Assembly: GCA_963978905.1 (NCBI GenBank)
Contig: OZ022259.1
Location: forward strand, 9,734,001 to 9,798,000
Source: Trichostrongylus colubriformis
Taxonomy: Eukaryota; Nematoda; Chromadorea; Rhabditida; Trichostrongylidae
Length of the DNA: 64,000 bases
Reading direction: 5' to 3'
Numbering within the stretch: position 1 is the first letter of the stretch; each line of letters begins with the position of its first letter. Under the pieces are notes generated by a model, which worked only from the letters and a program-made list of their open reading frames with translations, did no database searches and had not been told where the DNA came from. A program made the translations under genes and the position numbers. Below are positions 47,921 to 59,439 of this stretch, piece after piece.

Positions 47921-48012
47921 TGTATTGTCTTTGTGTAAGTCACAAACAACGAGCAACAAGCTGCTATCAGAGCTCCTAGTAGGTCCAGCGCTTTTTATAA
48001 ATATAAATTTTT

Positions 48013-48113
48013 GCCATTTTTTAGATCATTTAAAAGTCGACGAAATCGAGCATTTTTGGCACCATGTGACGAAAATGCTCGATTTCGTCGACTTTCAAAT
48101 GGTATAAAAAATG
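48013..48113. repeat. Long hairpin, arms about 45 bp
   Basis: AAAGTCGACGAAATCGAGCA on the left pairs with TGCTCGATTTCGTCGACTTT on the right. The pairing extends outward through AAATG/CATTT and TTGCCATTTTTT-like arms with a few mismatches. The loop is about 13 nt. Confidence 0.85.
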
Positions 48114-48153
48114 TCAAAAATTTATTCGAACAAAAACCGTGAATATTATCTTG

Positions 48154-48661
48154 TAGAGCGAGAAAAGCTCTATCGAATTATACAAAACATTGTGCCAAAA
48201 AAATTCATTTTCATTATGCAATTTTGAATTGAAAAACAGGTGGAAGCTTATCCCTACATGCTAAAATATGATAGGAGACAAAAGAATGATAGTACCATCT
48301 TGTAGAGCAAAAAAAGCTCTATCGAATGCGCGTATGCACATCTTCTCCAATCTCGATGTTAGGCGAGGAAGAGAAGATAACCAAAGGGCACACTTTTGTG
48401 AGTACTGCATTTCTGAGTCTTAAAAACAGCAAAAAGTTGAGCGATTTGAATAAAAAGTAGTTCCATTCTGTAGAGCTAAAAGAGCTCTATCGAAACATAT
48501 ACACATGCATTTTTTGATCTCGATGGCAGACGAGAAAGATGAGGTGCGCAAACGCCAGTTTTTTGCCTTCAGCTTACTTCATTTCCAAACCTCATAAATT
48601 TTGGGTAGTCGAATTAATCGAAAAATAGATAGTAGCATTTTATAGAGCAAAAAAAGCTCTA
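48154..48661. repeat. Four spaced TAGAGC...GCTCTA palindromes
   Basis: A 19-nt palindrome, TAGAGC-N7-GCTCTA, always followed by TCGAA, occurs at 48154, 48303, 48471 and 48643. Spacers of 149-172 bp also share weaker sequence (for example ATCTCGATG with GGCGAGGAAGAG or GACGAGAAAGAT). The conserved stem against drifting spacers is unusual. Confidence 0.85.
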
Positions 48662-48720
48662 TCGAAAAGGTATAAAAGCTTTGTCGAAAGGTGAAGGGAA
48701 CAATGTGAAAAACGAGGTTT

Positions 48721-49586
48721 AAAAAAACGGCAAAGACTTATTCCTCAACCCAATAGATGGCCCCGATGATTTCATAGATGAATTCGGACAGACGGTGCCA
48801 TATTTCGAGCTTGAGTATTTCTCACCAGTCGGATTGCTAGAACGCATGTACTGACCGTGTTAGACCTATTACGTGGGATTTCCTTTTTCGGCGACTTAGC
48901 TTGTTATTCTTGGTATTTTGATGTTATTAACGTTATGTTATGGAAATGGGTTTTCACAGATCTGTTGTAGGAATCAGTAATGGTGGAAATAAAAATTTTT
49001 GGAGGATTCATTTAGAGAGTGCAACCAATACAAGCGCACAAAAAAGTGCAGCAATGAAATACCTAGACGACTATACATACAATATTGTGGTACTGTAGAT
49101 GTCAAAGGGGGAGGGGTAGTAATGAAGCGGCCACTTTCCTCGACACCTGGGAGTGCCATGCGGGTGGTACGGACACATTGGCAGTGGGTGACCGGAAACA
49201 GAACTGATAACCGATGAAAGCTGGTAAGTGATTGTAACAGTTAAGTTTGACAGAATCCAATACAACATTGCTTCAGTACAACCACTACACTCCAAATAAC
49301 AAGTGCTCAGTGAATCAGCAAATTTTATTCCGCTGTCAGTTGTTACAAATAGTATCGACCGCTGTATCAACTAGACTTTCAAAAAGAGGCATGATATGCG
49401 TGGGTAAATCACTGAATTATCGACCATCAATGAGGCTTAAAAGAATGGTGCGCGGGAAAATGGTTTTCTATTTTACCCATATACTATTCACGTTGTACTG
49501 GCTTGCTGTACGTTTTATTTTACAGAATTCCACCAAAATTAGTAAAACAGTGTGCGATTCCTTACTGAACTTGATTCATAAATATA
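48721..49586. other. No gene recognised
   Basis: Several short frames on both strands, no motif or splice support, no clear element ends. Confidence 0.5.
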
Positions 49587-50258
49587 CAGGGGGTGCCAAG
49601 AAAATTTTTTTCTCCTTCACTTTCAACCCTACTTCAGTAGAGCTTCAGCAAATTCTGACGAAGTATTTTCATCTCTAAAGTAAGGAGCTCCAAGTGAACA
49701 AGATGTGACATCTCAACTGGGCAAAATCCAAAATTTCGTCCCCCGTTCACAACCTTGCTATGGTCCGTTCACTCTGGGTGCCTAAGGGGATTCGTATTAG
49801 GTGCTGCTCTTGAACATTCCGTTTTATCTGAATTCCCGGCGCCCATCGTTTCCAAGAACCAAAACGTACCATTACCATTGAAACCCCTACGGAGGTGGGT
49901 TTGAGGCACGAAAATTAATGCTTCGGATCATAGCAGCGTTGTCTGAGCAGCAGGGGCTGTGTGACTTCCATGAAATGAAGGGCCAGTCCTCAGCAAGCTT
50001 CCCACAGAAGACCTACCACTGAACTTGGCTCCACTGTTTTGAGCGGACCTTGATACCGTAGGTGCTCTGAACCCTACTGGCCTGACTGAAGGCTCCGTAT
50101 TTTGATGATCGTGAAAGTAGTGAGTCTCAGCTTGCTCCTGTTTCTCAAAGAACATTTGGAATATTTCGCCCAAATACTTTTATCTCTTTCGTTTCCCTAT
50201 GTTTTGTGTGCTTGACGGAGTCAGCTGTGAGCAAAATTACTTTTTCTGGTACCCCCTG
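49587..50258 (+). mobile_element. Tc1/mariner-type MITE family B, copy 3
   Basis: CAGGGGGTGCCAAG at the left and GTACCCCCTG at the right, each next to TA. The interior is collinear with 28605-29348. It lies 424 bp upstream of the gene E start. Confidence 0.85.
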
Positions 50259-50642
50259 TAGATCAAGTAATCCGATCAATTCGTGACTTAAGAGAGGTTT
50301 AGGCGGGCCATATCAAACTGATTTCCAAGGGATAGAGACGTTTTTCAGGGAAAATGAAAAATCCGTCCGAAGAGACATCTCTGCGCATTGTGTCTTCGAA
50401 CGGATTCCTTATTCTTTTACGACAATTACCAATATGGCAACAGTAGATAGAGAGCTGTTCCAAGCATCGATGTGATCATAAGTTTTAGAGTGCATGAGCG
50501 GAACTGTTGAAATGTTTTTAGGAATATGGAGCCGTATAGGGCAATAAATACGCGAACAAAGTCGTCCAACAAGCTCATTGTTTTGACTTTTCTAGTAACA
50601 TGATCCACTATAGTGCATTCAGATGTGACAGCCATACTCATG

Positions 50643-50650
50643 TATATAAA
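50643..50650 (+). promoter_or_regulatory. TATA box of gene E
   Basis: TATATAAA; the TATAAA core starts 37 nt before the ATG, identical to gene F. Confidence 0.7.
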
Positions 50651-50681
50651 GATTTCCAGTGATGGTAGGTCATCATCTCCA

Positions 50682-53556
50682 ATGTTGCTCTTCTTGGGAA
50701 TCACACTTGGCCTTTCATTTACTACACTTGCTCAGCAGCCAGATTCAGGTAACTGAATAAAAGTAGTATAGTGCTATTTTATTATTATATATTGACAATA
50801 TCCGTAAGAATGTAGTCTGTCGTCCGTAATAGTGGCGGATACTGAACAGTGGGGAATTTTCCAATTAATATATAATCGAATCAGTCAATATTTCTTCAGA
50901 TTCTGATGAAACCAATGAAATTGTACCCACACGTTCTCGTACGACAACTAGAACGACAGCCAGAACGACAGCTAGAACAACTGCTAGGACGACAACGAGA
51001 TCCACAAGACCAACCAACAGGAATTTTCAGGCATATCTAACTGATAAATGATAGAATCGATAGCCAGCCGTTACAAGATACTCGCATTCAACTTTTCCTC
51101 ACGTTCGCGATGGCAATTGAATGAGTGCATAGAAAACAATTTTGTGCTATGATAGTTAGGAGACAGCTCATTGGCGCGCTCACTTCGCTGACCTGATACT
51201 ATCCTACAATCACCAGTTTGTGAAATTAAGTGTACATTTTTACCTAGTCTTCGGTGGGAGGATTAGACTTATCTCCCGCAACCACGGCTTACGCAAAAGG
51301 TGGAAAGCACTACAGCAGTAGAAAAAGAAGGTATGGAATGATAAGAAACCAGAAAGATAGAAGCTCTCTTTTTAACCTGCTCTGCTTCGATGACGTGCTT
51401 TCGCATCCTCTGCATCGCTGTAGAGGGTATCGCTGATGCCGAGGGCATCTGAGCCAGCCCCTCGTGAATTTCGCTCACCCTCCACGCTACTCGACCGTCG
51501 GAGATTTTACGACCGAAGAGCATCACCACGAGCACAACCAAAACCCCGAGAGTCTTTTTCGCAACAGACTACCTCTTTAAAACTCACCTACAGAAAGCAG
51601 GACTTCGCAGTGATCGCCTTCGTTACTTCTAGCGCTGTTTTTAACATCAAGCTACGGGAATAATACACCCAGACGTTCGATACCTAAGTATACATTCTCA
51701 GCAGAAGGCCATTAAATAATCGTTCTTAGATCGCGCGGGAGTCCTGAATATTTAGATTAGGAGCCCTAGGGAATTTGAATTTCCATACTACGAGATATGA
51801 CGTTCTTGGAAAAATGCGAATTTCTTGCATGCATGATACTGTAGAGTGGTTTACAGGCTGCAGTCGACAATGCCATAAACACTTTGAGCGACATGAGGGA
51901 CAATGATAATAATCGGAGAAATAACATTCTCTACAGGTACTTGTTGCAGTTTCGAGTAGTTAGCAAGATGTTGCGCAATTAGGTCAAATATTGTAGCGGT
52001 CAAGAATGTATGCAAAAATTTTCCTGTATTACCACCATCTCGAAACCTCAGCGGTCTTCGGAGAGCCGCAATCCTTAGTATATTGCGGTTGAAGCTGAGC
52101 CTTCCAAACATAACATATTTGGTTGAGGGTGGCGTAGTAAAAACTAAATTCCATCACTATTTACCAATCAGGGTGCTACGTTTGCCTGAGCGTATATAAG
52201 TTTTCCCGAAATGTAGTAAAAAGAGCAAAACGTTCTACATTTTCGACCGCTAGCGTGGGCTGTGGAGAAGTCACCATGCAGCTAAGTGGTTAACTGTTTT
52301 TACGCCGAAAGAGAGCATGAAGCAACGCCACAAGATTTAAAATACCTAGCTCTGCCTCATGTCCCGGCTTCGCATTCAGGCGGACGTGCCGCCAGCAATG
52401 TCGTTTAGTGTGTGTTAGGCGGCGCTCACACTTTGCGCCGGTAACGCGTGTCTACGTTCACAGGCAGCGAGGCAGAGTGGCGGGGAAAGGTCACGGACGA
52501 AGCAGGCAACGAGACAGGGTGGCACAGAAGGGGACGCAGAAATACGCAGCCACGCCTTGCCACCGGCACCGCAAATTATGAGCGCTGCCTTGTCCTGTCT
52601 TTCTTATTGATTAGAATACAACGCTGACAGCTGTCATGGTAATAAATCCACCATAAATAGTCAGCAATCGGAACAAGCGGTATCACCGATTTATTGATCC
52701 CTTGCCATCAGGAGCACCCGTAGCATGCCATTCCAACAGCTTGATGCCGAATTGCAGGCAGGCAATTGAAGCTCTTGAGGGTGTGCGACGACTCAATTTC
52801 GACGGAAATGATTTGCAGTATTTGTCAGAAGAAATACGAAGTCTCAACTCTGCCAATGTGAGTTCAATGCCAAAAACTCTCAAGCACTTCACAGGTGTTG
52901 AGCTTCCCTCGCTGAATGGCAGCGATCGATCTGCTAGCAATTTCAGACTTTGTACAACAGCAATCGATGCGACTTTACGTCTGATGAAAACGATGACTAC
53001 AGCAACCTTGTCGATGATGTGAGACTTCCCTTCCATTCAGTTCCCTTGCATGAACCGTAGAAATTCACATTTCGTACCGTGGAGCGATTTTGAAGAGCTT
53101 CACTTGACTCAAAGTGGCCCTGTAAGAACCAGATGTGAGCTGATCAGTCGTGCCGATTAACTTCACAGTTAGTCGCGCCATGCAGCAAGGCTCCGTATGT
53201 CATGGCGATGTAAGTCATACGAATACTGTGCGGTAAGAAAAGTCTGATTCTGCTTATCGTAAAGTAAATTGGCGGGGTCTCTATAAACAAACTTCAGCAA
53301 TTCTCATAGATACAACTCGGTATCATTCATCTGTGAAAAGGTTTCTGCGCGAATTTTTCGAAATCACCATCTCCTCAGAATCGATGAACGACACACAATT
53401 ACTGTATTTATAGATGTGACTTTTCAGCTTAACAATGAAGGCACCGACGATAACGACGACACCAATGAGGACAACAATAGCGTCTCTGACAGACTGAGGA
53501 GAGTAGAACGCATTTTAGAGGCAGCCACTGACATCATCGAAGATTACTGTGATTGA
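50682..53556 (+). CDS. Array gene E: secreted Thr/Arg-rich member with a GC donor
   Basis: Proposed join: 50682-50748, 50900-51030, 51857-51936, 52758-52857, 52947-53018, 53428-53556, giving 192 residues with all phases agreeing. Residues 1-18 are a signal peptide ending Leu-Ala-Gln. Exon 2 is a basic Thr/Arg repeat (TRTTARTTARTTAR) ending NRNFQ. The module follows: AAVDNAINTLSDMRDNDNN, then AIEALEGVRRLNFDGNDLQYL, then TLYNSNRCDFTSDENDD, then an acidic exon ending RILEAATDIIEDYCD. It is the closest relative of D in the module. The donor after exon 2 is CAG|GCATAT rather than GT; D has CAG|GTACTC at this place. If it is not used, the frame ends six residues later and yields a short Thr/Arg peptide. 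Two Cys in the mature protein. Function unknown. Confidence 0.8.
52417..52590. mobile_element. MITE family D copy, intron of gene E
   Basis: Left end AGGCGGCGCTCACACTTTGC, right end GCAAATTATGAGCGCTGCCT, with an internal CAGGCAGCGAGGCAGAGTGG block shared with 21885-22014. Confidence 0.75.
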
Positions 53557-53612
53557 GTCCATATCGACCTATGTGATCGAAGACATTAAGCATACACATA
53601 TTATTGTACTCT

Positions 53613-53618
53613 CAATAA
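53613..53618 (+). terminator. Poly(A) signal of gene E
   Basis: AATAAA 57 nt after the stop codon. Confidence 0.85.
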
Positions 53619-53639
53619 AGAGATTGTGCAACAGGGTTT

Positions 53640-54343
53640 TAATAGGCAAATTCTATGATTTCTCGGTGCGGTTCATTCCGAGATCTGAACTTTCACAATT
53701 CACATCATCGGTACGAGCATAAATTGGTGAAAATCGCCGCCCTCCCCACAAACCAAACTCAGCGCGTGCTCGATTGGATTTTACCCTTTTTGCAATGAAT
53801 AATCGACAGAATAAACGCATAGCAGTATAGACTGGATTACTCCTGCAAGCATCACGATTTTGAAGCTCTAGTAATATGTATAATAACCATAACTTTAGTT
53901 TGTTGGCGTATGAAACTCACAGTCATCCAAAATATGGCAGATTGCTACGGGTACGATTAGTGCCGCATCCACTAATACTCGAGACTATGCCAATTGCCCA
54001 TTCACAGCATTAATAGTCGAAAGTTTCAAAGTTACATAAAAAACCAGTGCCATACTACCCTTTCAGTTCAGCTAACTCTCGATAGCAGTGGAACTGCTTT
54101 TGTGGAAGTTCCAAATCCACCAAAAATGAAAGAAGATTCCTTTCCTTTTTGTGGACGCTCCAAAAATGCAAAACTTCCATGGCCTCTGAGTATTGAACGA
54201 CATTCGCATGTAGATATTTTTGAGAAGAAAATTTTCAAGCAAACTTCATTGGCTCGAAGACACCCTACGGGATTATTTGAGCAAACTGTGGACTAGTTGA
54301 AGAACATGAAGGTAGGGGTGCTCAGCAGAGTAAGTGTATTTTA
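53640..54343. other. No gene recognised between gene E and the mariner
   Basis: The 100-codon plus-strand frame at 53994-54296 has no motif or splice signals that link it to the array. Confidence 0.5.
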
Positions 54344-54345
54344 TA

Positions 54346-55224
54346 TTAGGTTGATTCAATATGAATCGGACAAGGTAGTGATGACTTCCAGGGATCATAA
54401 CTCAGCAACGAGTTGACGAAAATGGATGCTCGAGGTACCGTTGGAAAGAGTATAAAAAGCTCTTCAGAATACAGTCAAACCAACACTTCAAACTAGTCTC
54501 ATTCCGCCACCATGCCGCAAAATTTCAAACCGTTCAGAGAGCACATCCGTAACGTCATACTATTTCTATCACTATTTGGCCAAGAACCCGCGGATATTGA
54601 AAGAGCCTAAAGGATGTTAACAAGAAGCATGCCCCTGCCAGAAGTACAGTGTACTTGTGGCATTCGAAGTTTGCGTGACTATTCCATCGAAGACGAAGAC
54701 CGCATTTGGTGGAGCGTACACGACGTAGAATACTGGGAGCTGCTCGATGAAGGTACAGCAGTATCCCCCGACGTCTACGTTCATCAGTTACGAGAATAGG
54801 AGGCAAATGTCCAAAATTCGCGACTGCGGCGGTCACATGTGTACTTTCAGCTCGACAACGCGAAACCGCACATTACGAGATTGAAGAAGGCCGAGCTGCT
54901 CTCGTGCAGTTGCTCCGTGCTCCACAACCACCGTACTCCCCAGACCTGGTCTCTTCAGATTTCCACCTCTCCTCCCACAGCCAACGCCACCTGGACGGCT
55001 AATTCTTCAAAACTAGCGACGACGTCAAGACAGCACTCGGCAACTTCTTTGAGCTCCAGCCTTCGGCCTTCTGGGCCAAGGGCATCCGCGATCTGCCTTA
55101 CCGGTAGCAGATAGTCATCGATAAAGATGGAGCATATTACAAGTGATTCCCAGTTGTCGTTAAAAAGTTGTACGATAAAGATAAAATTTTGTCAGTTTGT
55201 CCGATTCATATTGAATCAACCTAA
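54346..55224 (+). pseudogene. Internally deleted mariner transposon with intact ends
   Basis: The 879-bp element has 28-bp perfect terminal inverted repeats beginning TTAGGTTGATTCAATATG, flanked by TA. A plus-strand transposase relic starts with ATGCCGCAAAATTTCAAACC at 54512. After a large deletion and several frameshifts it retains QLDNAKPHITR at about 54845-54880 (the second catalytic Asp). Later come PYSPDLVSSDFHL and a C-terminal VKTALGNFFELQPSAFWAKG...LPYR. An intact mariner is about 1.3 kb, so roughly a third is missing. Confidence 0.88.
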
Positions 55225-55229
55225 TACAT

Positions 55230-56580
55230 ATATTGACATTGAGGTAGCTCATGCCGTAGACAAAGAATGAAATAAACGGCGGAAAGCCCAAGAAATAGAA
55301 ATCTGAAAGCTCTTTTTCTCACTACTTCCCTTTCGCCCCCTGCATCACTGCTCGGTGAGGGTAGAAGAGATGAGGGGCTAAGTCAGCCAGTCCCAAACAT
55401 TGTCACGCCCTTACAGCAACACGCGCGGCGGATGCGTGGCAGTGCGACTCGCAGCGCTGCTTGATCGTGAAAGACCCCAAGCCGCGTTTTTCAATGAGAG
55501 TGTAGCCGCATTAACTCTTCTGAACTGAATATTCATTTACAGAAAATATGCCATCCCTTTTCTTGCATTCTGCTTGTCTCAGGCATCGCCTTCTAGAATA
55601 AGTATCACCAACAAATTTCAATTGCAAAGCTATGCGACGCTGCGCAGTTCTTGACCATGTTCAGGATCATTAAGCGATTGGCTCATTGCAATATGCTTTC
55701 ATATTCAGGAACCTATCTGGCATACTTTCTTCCACTTGTTCTACTAGGATCTGCCCTGTACCTGTTACCATTGCATTGGTATTTATTACCTATCGTATGT
55801 CGATTAGTCGTGCCATAAGCACAATGGTTGGCAAGAAACAGAAACAATCTAGATAGAGGTAAGATGAAGCAGTTCTCTTGAGATTCAGAGAAAATGGAAC
55901 AACTCTACCTCATCCCAGATGTGCGATTCCAAATCAGAACAGCAGGTGCGGCAATTTGATCGCCAATGGGACTCGAACTTTCAAAATGTGAAGCGCGAAG
56001 TAATTTGAAGTAAGGTAAGCACCAACTGAAGTAATCTAAGCCCTCATGAGTACCCACTTCCCTTCTCAATGAGACCCGTGCTTTGCTGCGCATAGCAACG
56101 TCTGACAGGCTCGCTCGTTGAAGAAGCAACCTAGATGGGTCTAACTGCAAGGGTGCATCCTGCTATGAAGCCTGGAGCATACCATCATAGCAGTTGCGCC
56201 ATGAGTCACTTACTCAGACCCTTCGCTTTTTATGACAGCTGTTACAAACGTTTTCCTGAAGCCTTTCCCTCCCATCCATGACAGAAGAGCGTGAATTGCT
56301 TGCTTATGTGGGATACAGCGAAAGCAGAACATTACTAGTTTGCAACATCGACACATTCGGCATCACTGTTTGACCGGAGCACTCTAGACAGTCCATCCAC
56401 AGAGAGTAGCCAAAATTATGTTGTCTCGAGCGTTTACAACATTCCACCAAAGTTTGCTATCCTACTATATGTAATTCGCTTAGTATGTCTCTCTGTGTGT
56501 GTTTGTCCGTCTGTCACGAAACTCATATCTCGCGTCGCAGCAAAGCTGGGACCATGAATTTTACATGTGATGTGGGGGGT
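55230..56580. other. No gene recognised
   Basis: Part (55240-55400) resembles 51260-51430 (AGAAAGAT...CTCTTTTT, CTGCATCxCTG, GAGGGT), so it is probably an eroded repeat. Frames at 55905-56150 lack support. Confidence 0.45.
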
Positions 56581-56585
56581 GGCAA

Positions 56586-57200
56586 GGGGACACCAATGGT
56601 GGTTGAACGAAAGTGATAGCAATTGATAAGGGCTGATAAGGAGCCTCGGAAGACAAATGTCGCCAAATCTGTTTCGTCTTTCGCGTTAACCCAAGAGCGC
56701 TGACACTCATAGGTGTTCAGCAGGGTGGGCCAGGGACATTAATGGTGGGTGACTCGCATCGATAACGGCTGATAATATTCGATAAGGAGCTTAAAAAGGC
56801 TAGAGTCGTCGAATCCGTTTCGCTTTTCGCATTGATCCTAGAGCGTTCATACTTACAGGCTTTTTGCGGAGTGCAGCCGGGACACTGATGGTGTGTGATC
56901 CAGCTTAACAACGGTTGATAAGATTTGATAAGGAGCATGAGAAGGCAAATGTCGTCAAATTCGTCTCGCCTTTCGGGTTGATCTCAGAGCGCCGATACTG
57001 ATAAATGTTTTAAGCGTTGGGACAGGGACATTAATGGTGGGTGATCCAAACTGATAATAGTTGATAAGATTCGATAAGAGCGTGAGAAGGGAAATGTCAC
57101 CAAGGCCGGTTCGCTTTTGCGGCTAACAGTGGAATGTTAACATTCGCAGGTATTGTAGGGTACGGGGAGCTCAATGGTGTTGTTGGGAACAGGGGCCTCA
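56586..57200. repeat. 146-bp satellite, just over four units
   Basis: Units start near GGGACATTAATGGTGGGTGA at 56586, 56733, 56879 and 57025, with a partial one near 57165. Each contains GCTGATAAxxxxxGATAAGGAGC and TTTCGCTTTTCGC-like blocks. The units have diverged, so the array is old. Confidence 0.85.
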
Positions 57201-57730
57201 ATGAAACTGATAACGGCTTACAGTGGCTGAAAATAACCGTTAGGAACTGAAAGGGATGAAATCCTTTACATCGCTTGCTACTACTGCTACATATACGACC
57301 GCTTTACAAAATCGTGTGATGCTCCCTGTCATTGGGTGGACATATTCTGTTTATGTTCTGTTATCACTGGCCGATGTATCGACCGCTGGACTGCCTGGCG
57401 TTCCAGAAAATGGTGCATTTCTTTTGATACTGCGACCTACATTGATAATCATGATACAACCTATATTTGTGATAGCAAAGCAAGCGTTTCACTCGGAATC
57501 ATTTCTAATGCGCTACTGGCAGCAACATGGGTATCGACCGTTAGACTATGCAAAATTCCAAATAGTGAGGCGTGTTTGCGAAGAACGATAAACATCGATA
57601 ATCGGGATATGGATCTGCCATCAATGTGTAGGAATTAGATGCTTAGCAGGTGAATAAATTGTTACCAGTCGATGCAATCGAATACAAAACTATCGATGTC
57701 TAAACTATCCAAACTCCCAATGATGACCTA
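57201..57730. other. Open frames of unknown status
   Basis: Two overlapping plus-strand frames (57256-57591, 57336-57638), about 100 codons each, occur here. Neither has a recognisable domain, signal peptide or splice structure. I could not decide between a chance frame and a gene fragment. Confidence 0.3.
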
Positions 57731-57999
57731 AACCAGTTGGCTGGCGCACACTACTGCGCGCGATTCATGTTGACGACGTGCAAAATGGGGTCCGATGCAA
57801 AGCTACCGAAGTAATAGCACCGGACTGTTTTTTTATCACGTCATTTTCTCTGCTTTTTTCCAATTCAGTAGTTCAGCTGAAAGCAGAGGAAAGAAAACTT
57901 CGGCTCAATTCCATACACAACCGTGTTCGTGCCGATTAAACCTATTTTGCACAACATCGCCGTGAATCGCGCGCAGTAGTGTGCGCCCGCCAACTGGTT
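57731..57999. mobile_element. MITE H
   Basis: Inverted ends AACCAGTTGGCTGGCGCACA and TGTGCGCCCGCCAACTGGTT extend through ACTACTGCGCGCGATTCA for more than 40 bp. About 269 bp and non-coding. Confidence 0.88.
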
Positions 58000-59338
58000 A
58001 ACTATATACGAGAAGAACGCAAGAGTTCAAGAAAGAACAATCTGCTTTTTGCTGTCACATCGGCATAGGGGAACACCACTTCCTATTTACGGTTGTTCAA
58101 GCCCTGGACAGGGTACCGGATCGGCCGTTTCCATGGGATGAAATGCTATCGCGATGAGGGGCGTGGGAGGGCGTCTCATAAAAAGTTGCACATCTGAGCA
58201 TCCCTGAGAAGCTTTAAGGAGTCAATGTGCACACTCAAGCCTACAGTTGCCTAAGCTTTAGTGGCTGGAAGAAGGACGTCTTTTCTCTCCTAGAATCAGG
58301 TTTCATAGTGTGATGCCCCGCCCCTCATAACGCATTACATCTGGCATCAATGTATCAAAACCCCGTATTGACTGTCAATGTGTACTACTTGCTGCCAGTG
58401 TCTCCTGGTCAGTCTGAGAAAATTTTTTAGTAAGAGTAACTTAGAGTAGTCATCTAAATCCGAGAGCTCCATCCGAATGGCTATAAGTCATATGTCAAAC
58501 GTCTCGGGTACTATACCCTGCTCATGTCTCAAGGAAAGTCGTGATTTGCGTGTAGACAAGCATAAGTACTTCTTCGCAAATTTGAGCACTTTTCTTTGTA
58601 TAAGGCTGCACATTATTCATTAGTTTTGTGTTGATAGTAGGCAACTGTGGTGAAATTAGTTAATGCAGTGATGATGATATTGCCAAAGAATACAATGATG
58701 AAGCATTCAAAACGCTATTTTTCCATCTTTCTCCAGTCTTCATCCATTTGACTACTGTCTCCTCGAAGGTGTATGTTTTCGAACCCTGAAACCACGTTCG
58801 TAGAAACGACACAAATCGGTTGTAGCTTGCGCTTTACTGTAAGGTACCAACGTACATCGACAAATTCTCCGAACCGTCCCTACTTCTAAACCAGTAAACG
58901 TCGTAGGCCTGCATTCCGTCGCCATCTTGACCACTTCTGGTGCTTCTATCCCTGTGAGGACGTCTTCGGTAAACATTGACGAACTGACGTCATCTGCCGT
59001 CACGAGAGGTTCGGTATTTTCGAACGAAAGAGCATGGTAGTGGTATAGTAGTGGAGTTGCTGAATAGAAGTGACCAATGCAAGTAGCGATCAAATATTCT
59101 GGATTTTCGACTGGAAGACGCAGTATCAGCTACGTAAAGGACGCACCACTCACCAACGGCTGATGTTTCGCTACAGTGTTGTCCATCTTTAGGGGTAACC
59201 ATCGTCGAATTTTGTGTATGTAATGGTAAGCTCGCTGGTCGTTCTCCGGATGCCATACCGCTACTGGCCAGATTGCTCTATGATTGGAGGTTGAGAATGA
59301 GTACCACCATTGAGGGGGGGGGGCTTTTATTTCATTTT
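58000..59338. other. No gene recognised
   Basis: The 113-codon minus-strand frame at 58752-59093 is the most protein-like but has no motif I can name. It may belong to debris of the adjacent LINE or another element. Confidence 0.35.
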
Positions 59339-59439
59339 TCACATGCCGTTATCAGAAGTATCATTGATCGCTCGTATTAGTAAACAGAAGAAAAGGCGAA
59401 GAGACCAATAGAAGAGTAGAAAACCACGCAAAAAGTAAA

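Noticed and set aside
48140..48670. CRISPR-like array of spaced palindromes
   Set aside because: Spacers are too long (130-150 bp), partly similar to each other, and the context is a eukaryotic genome.
57256..57638. Two overlapping frames of about 100 codons
   Set aside because: Neither shows homology I can recognise, both lack splice sites, and they cover the same bases in different frames.
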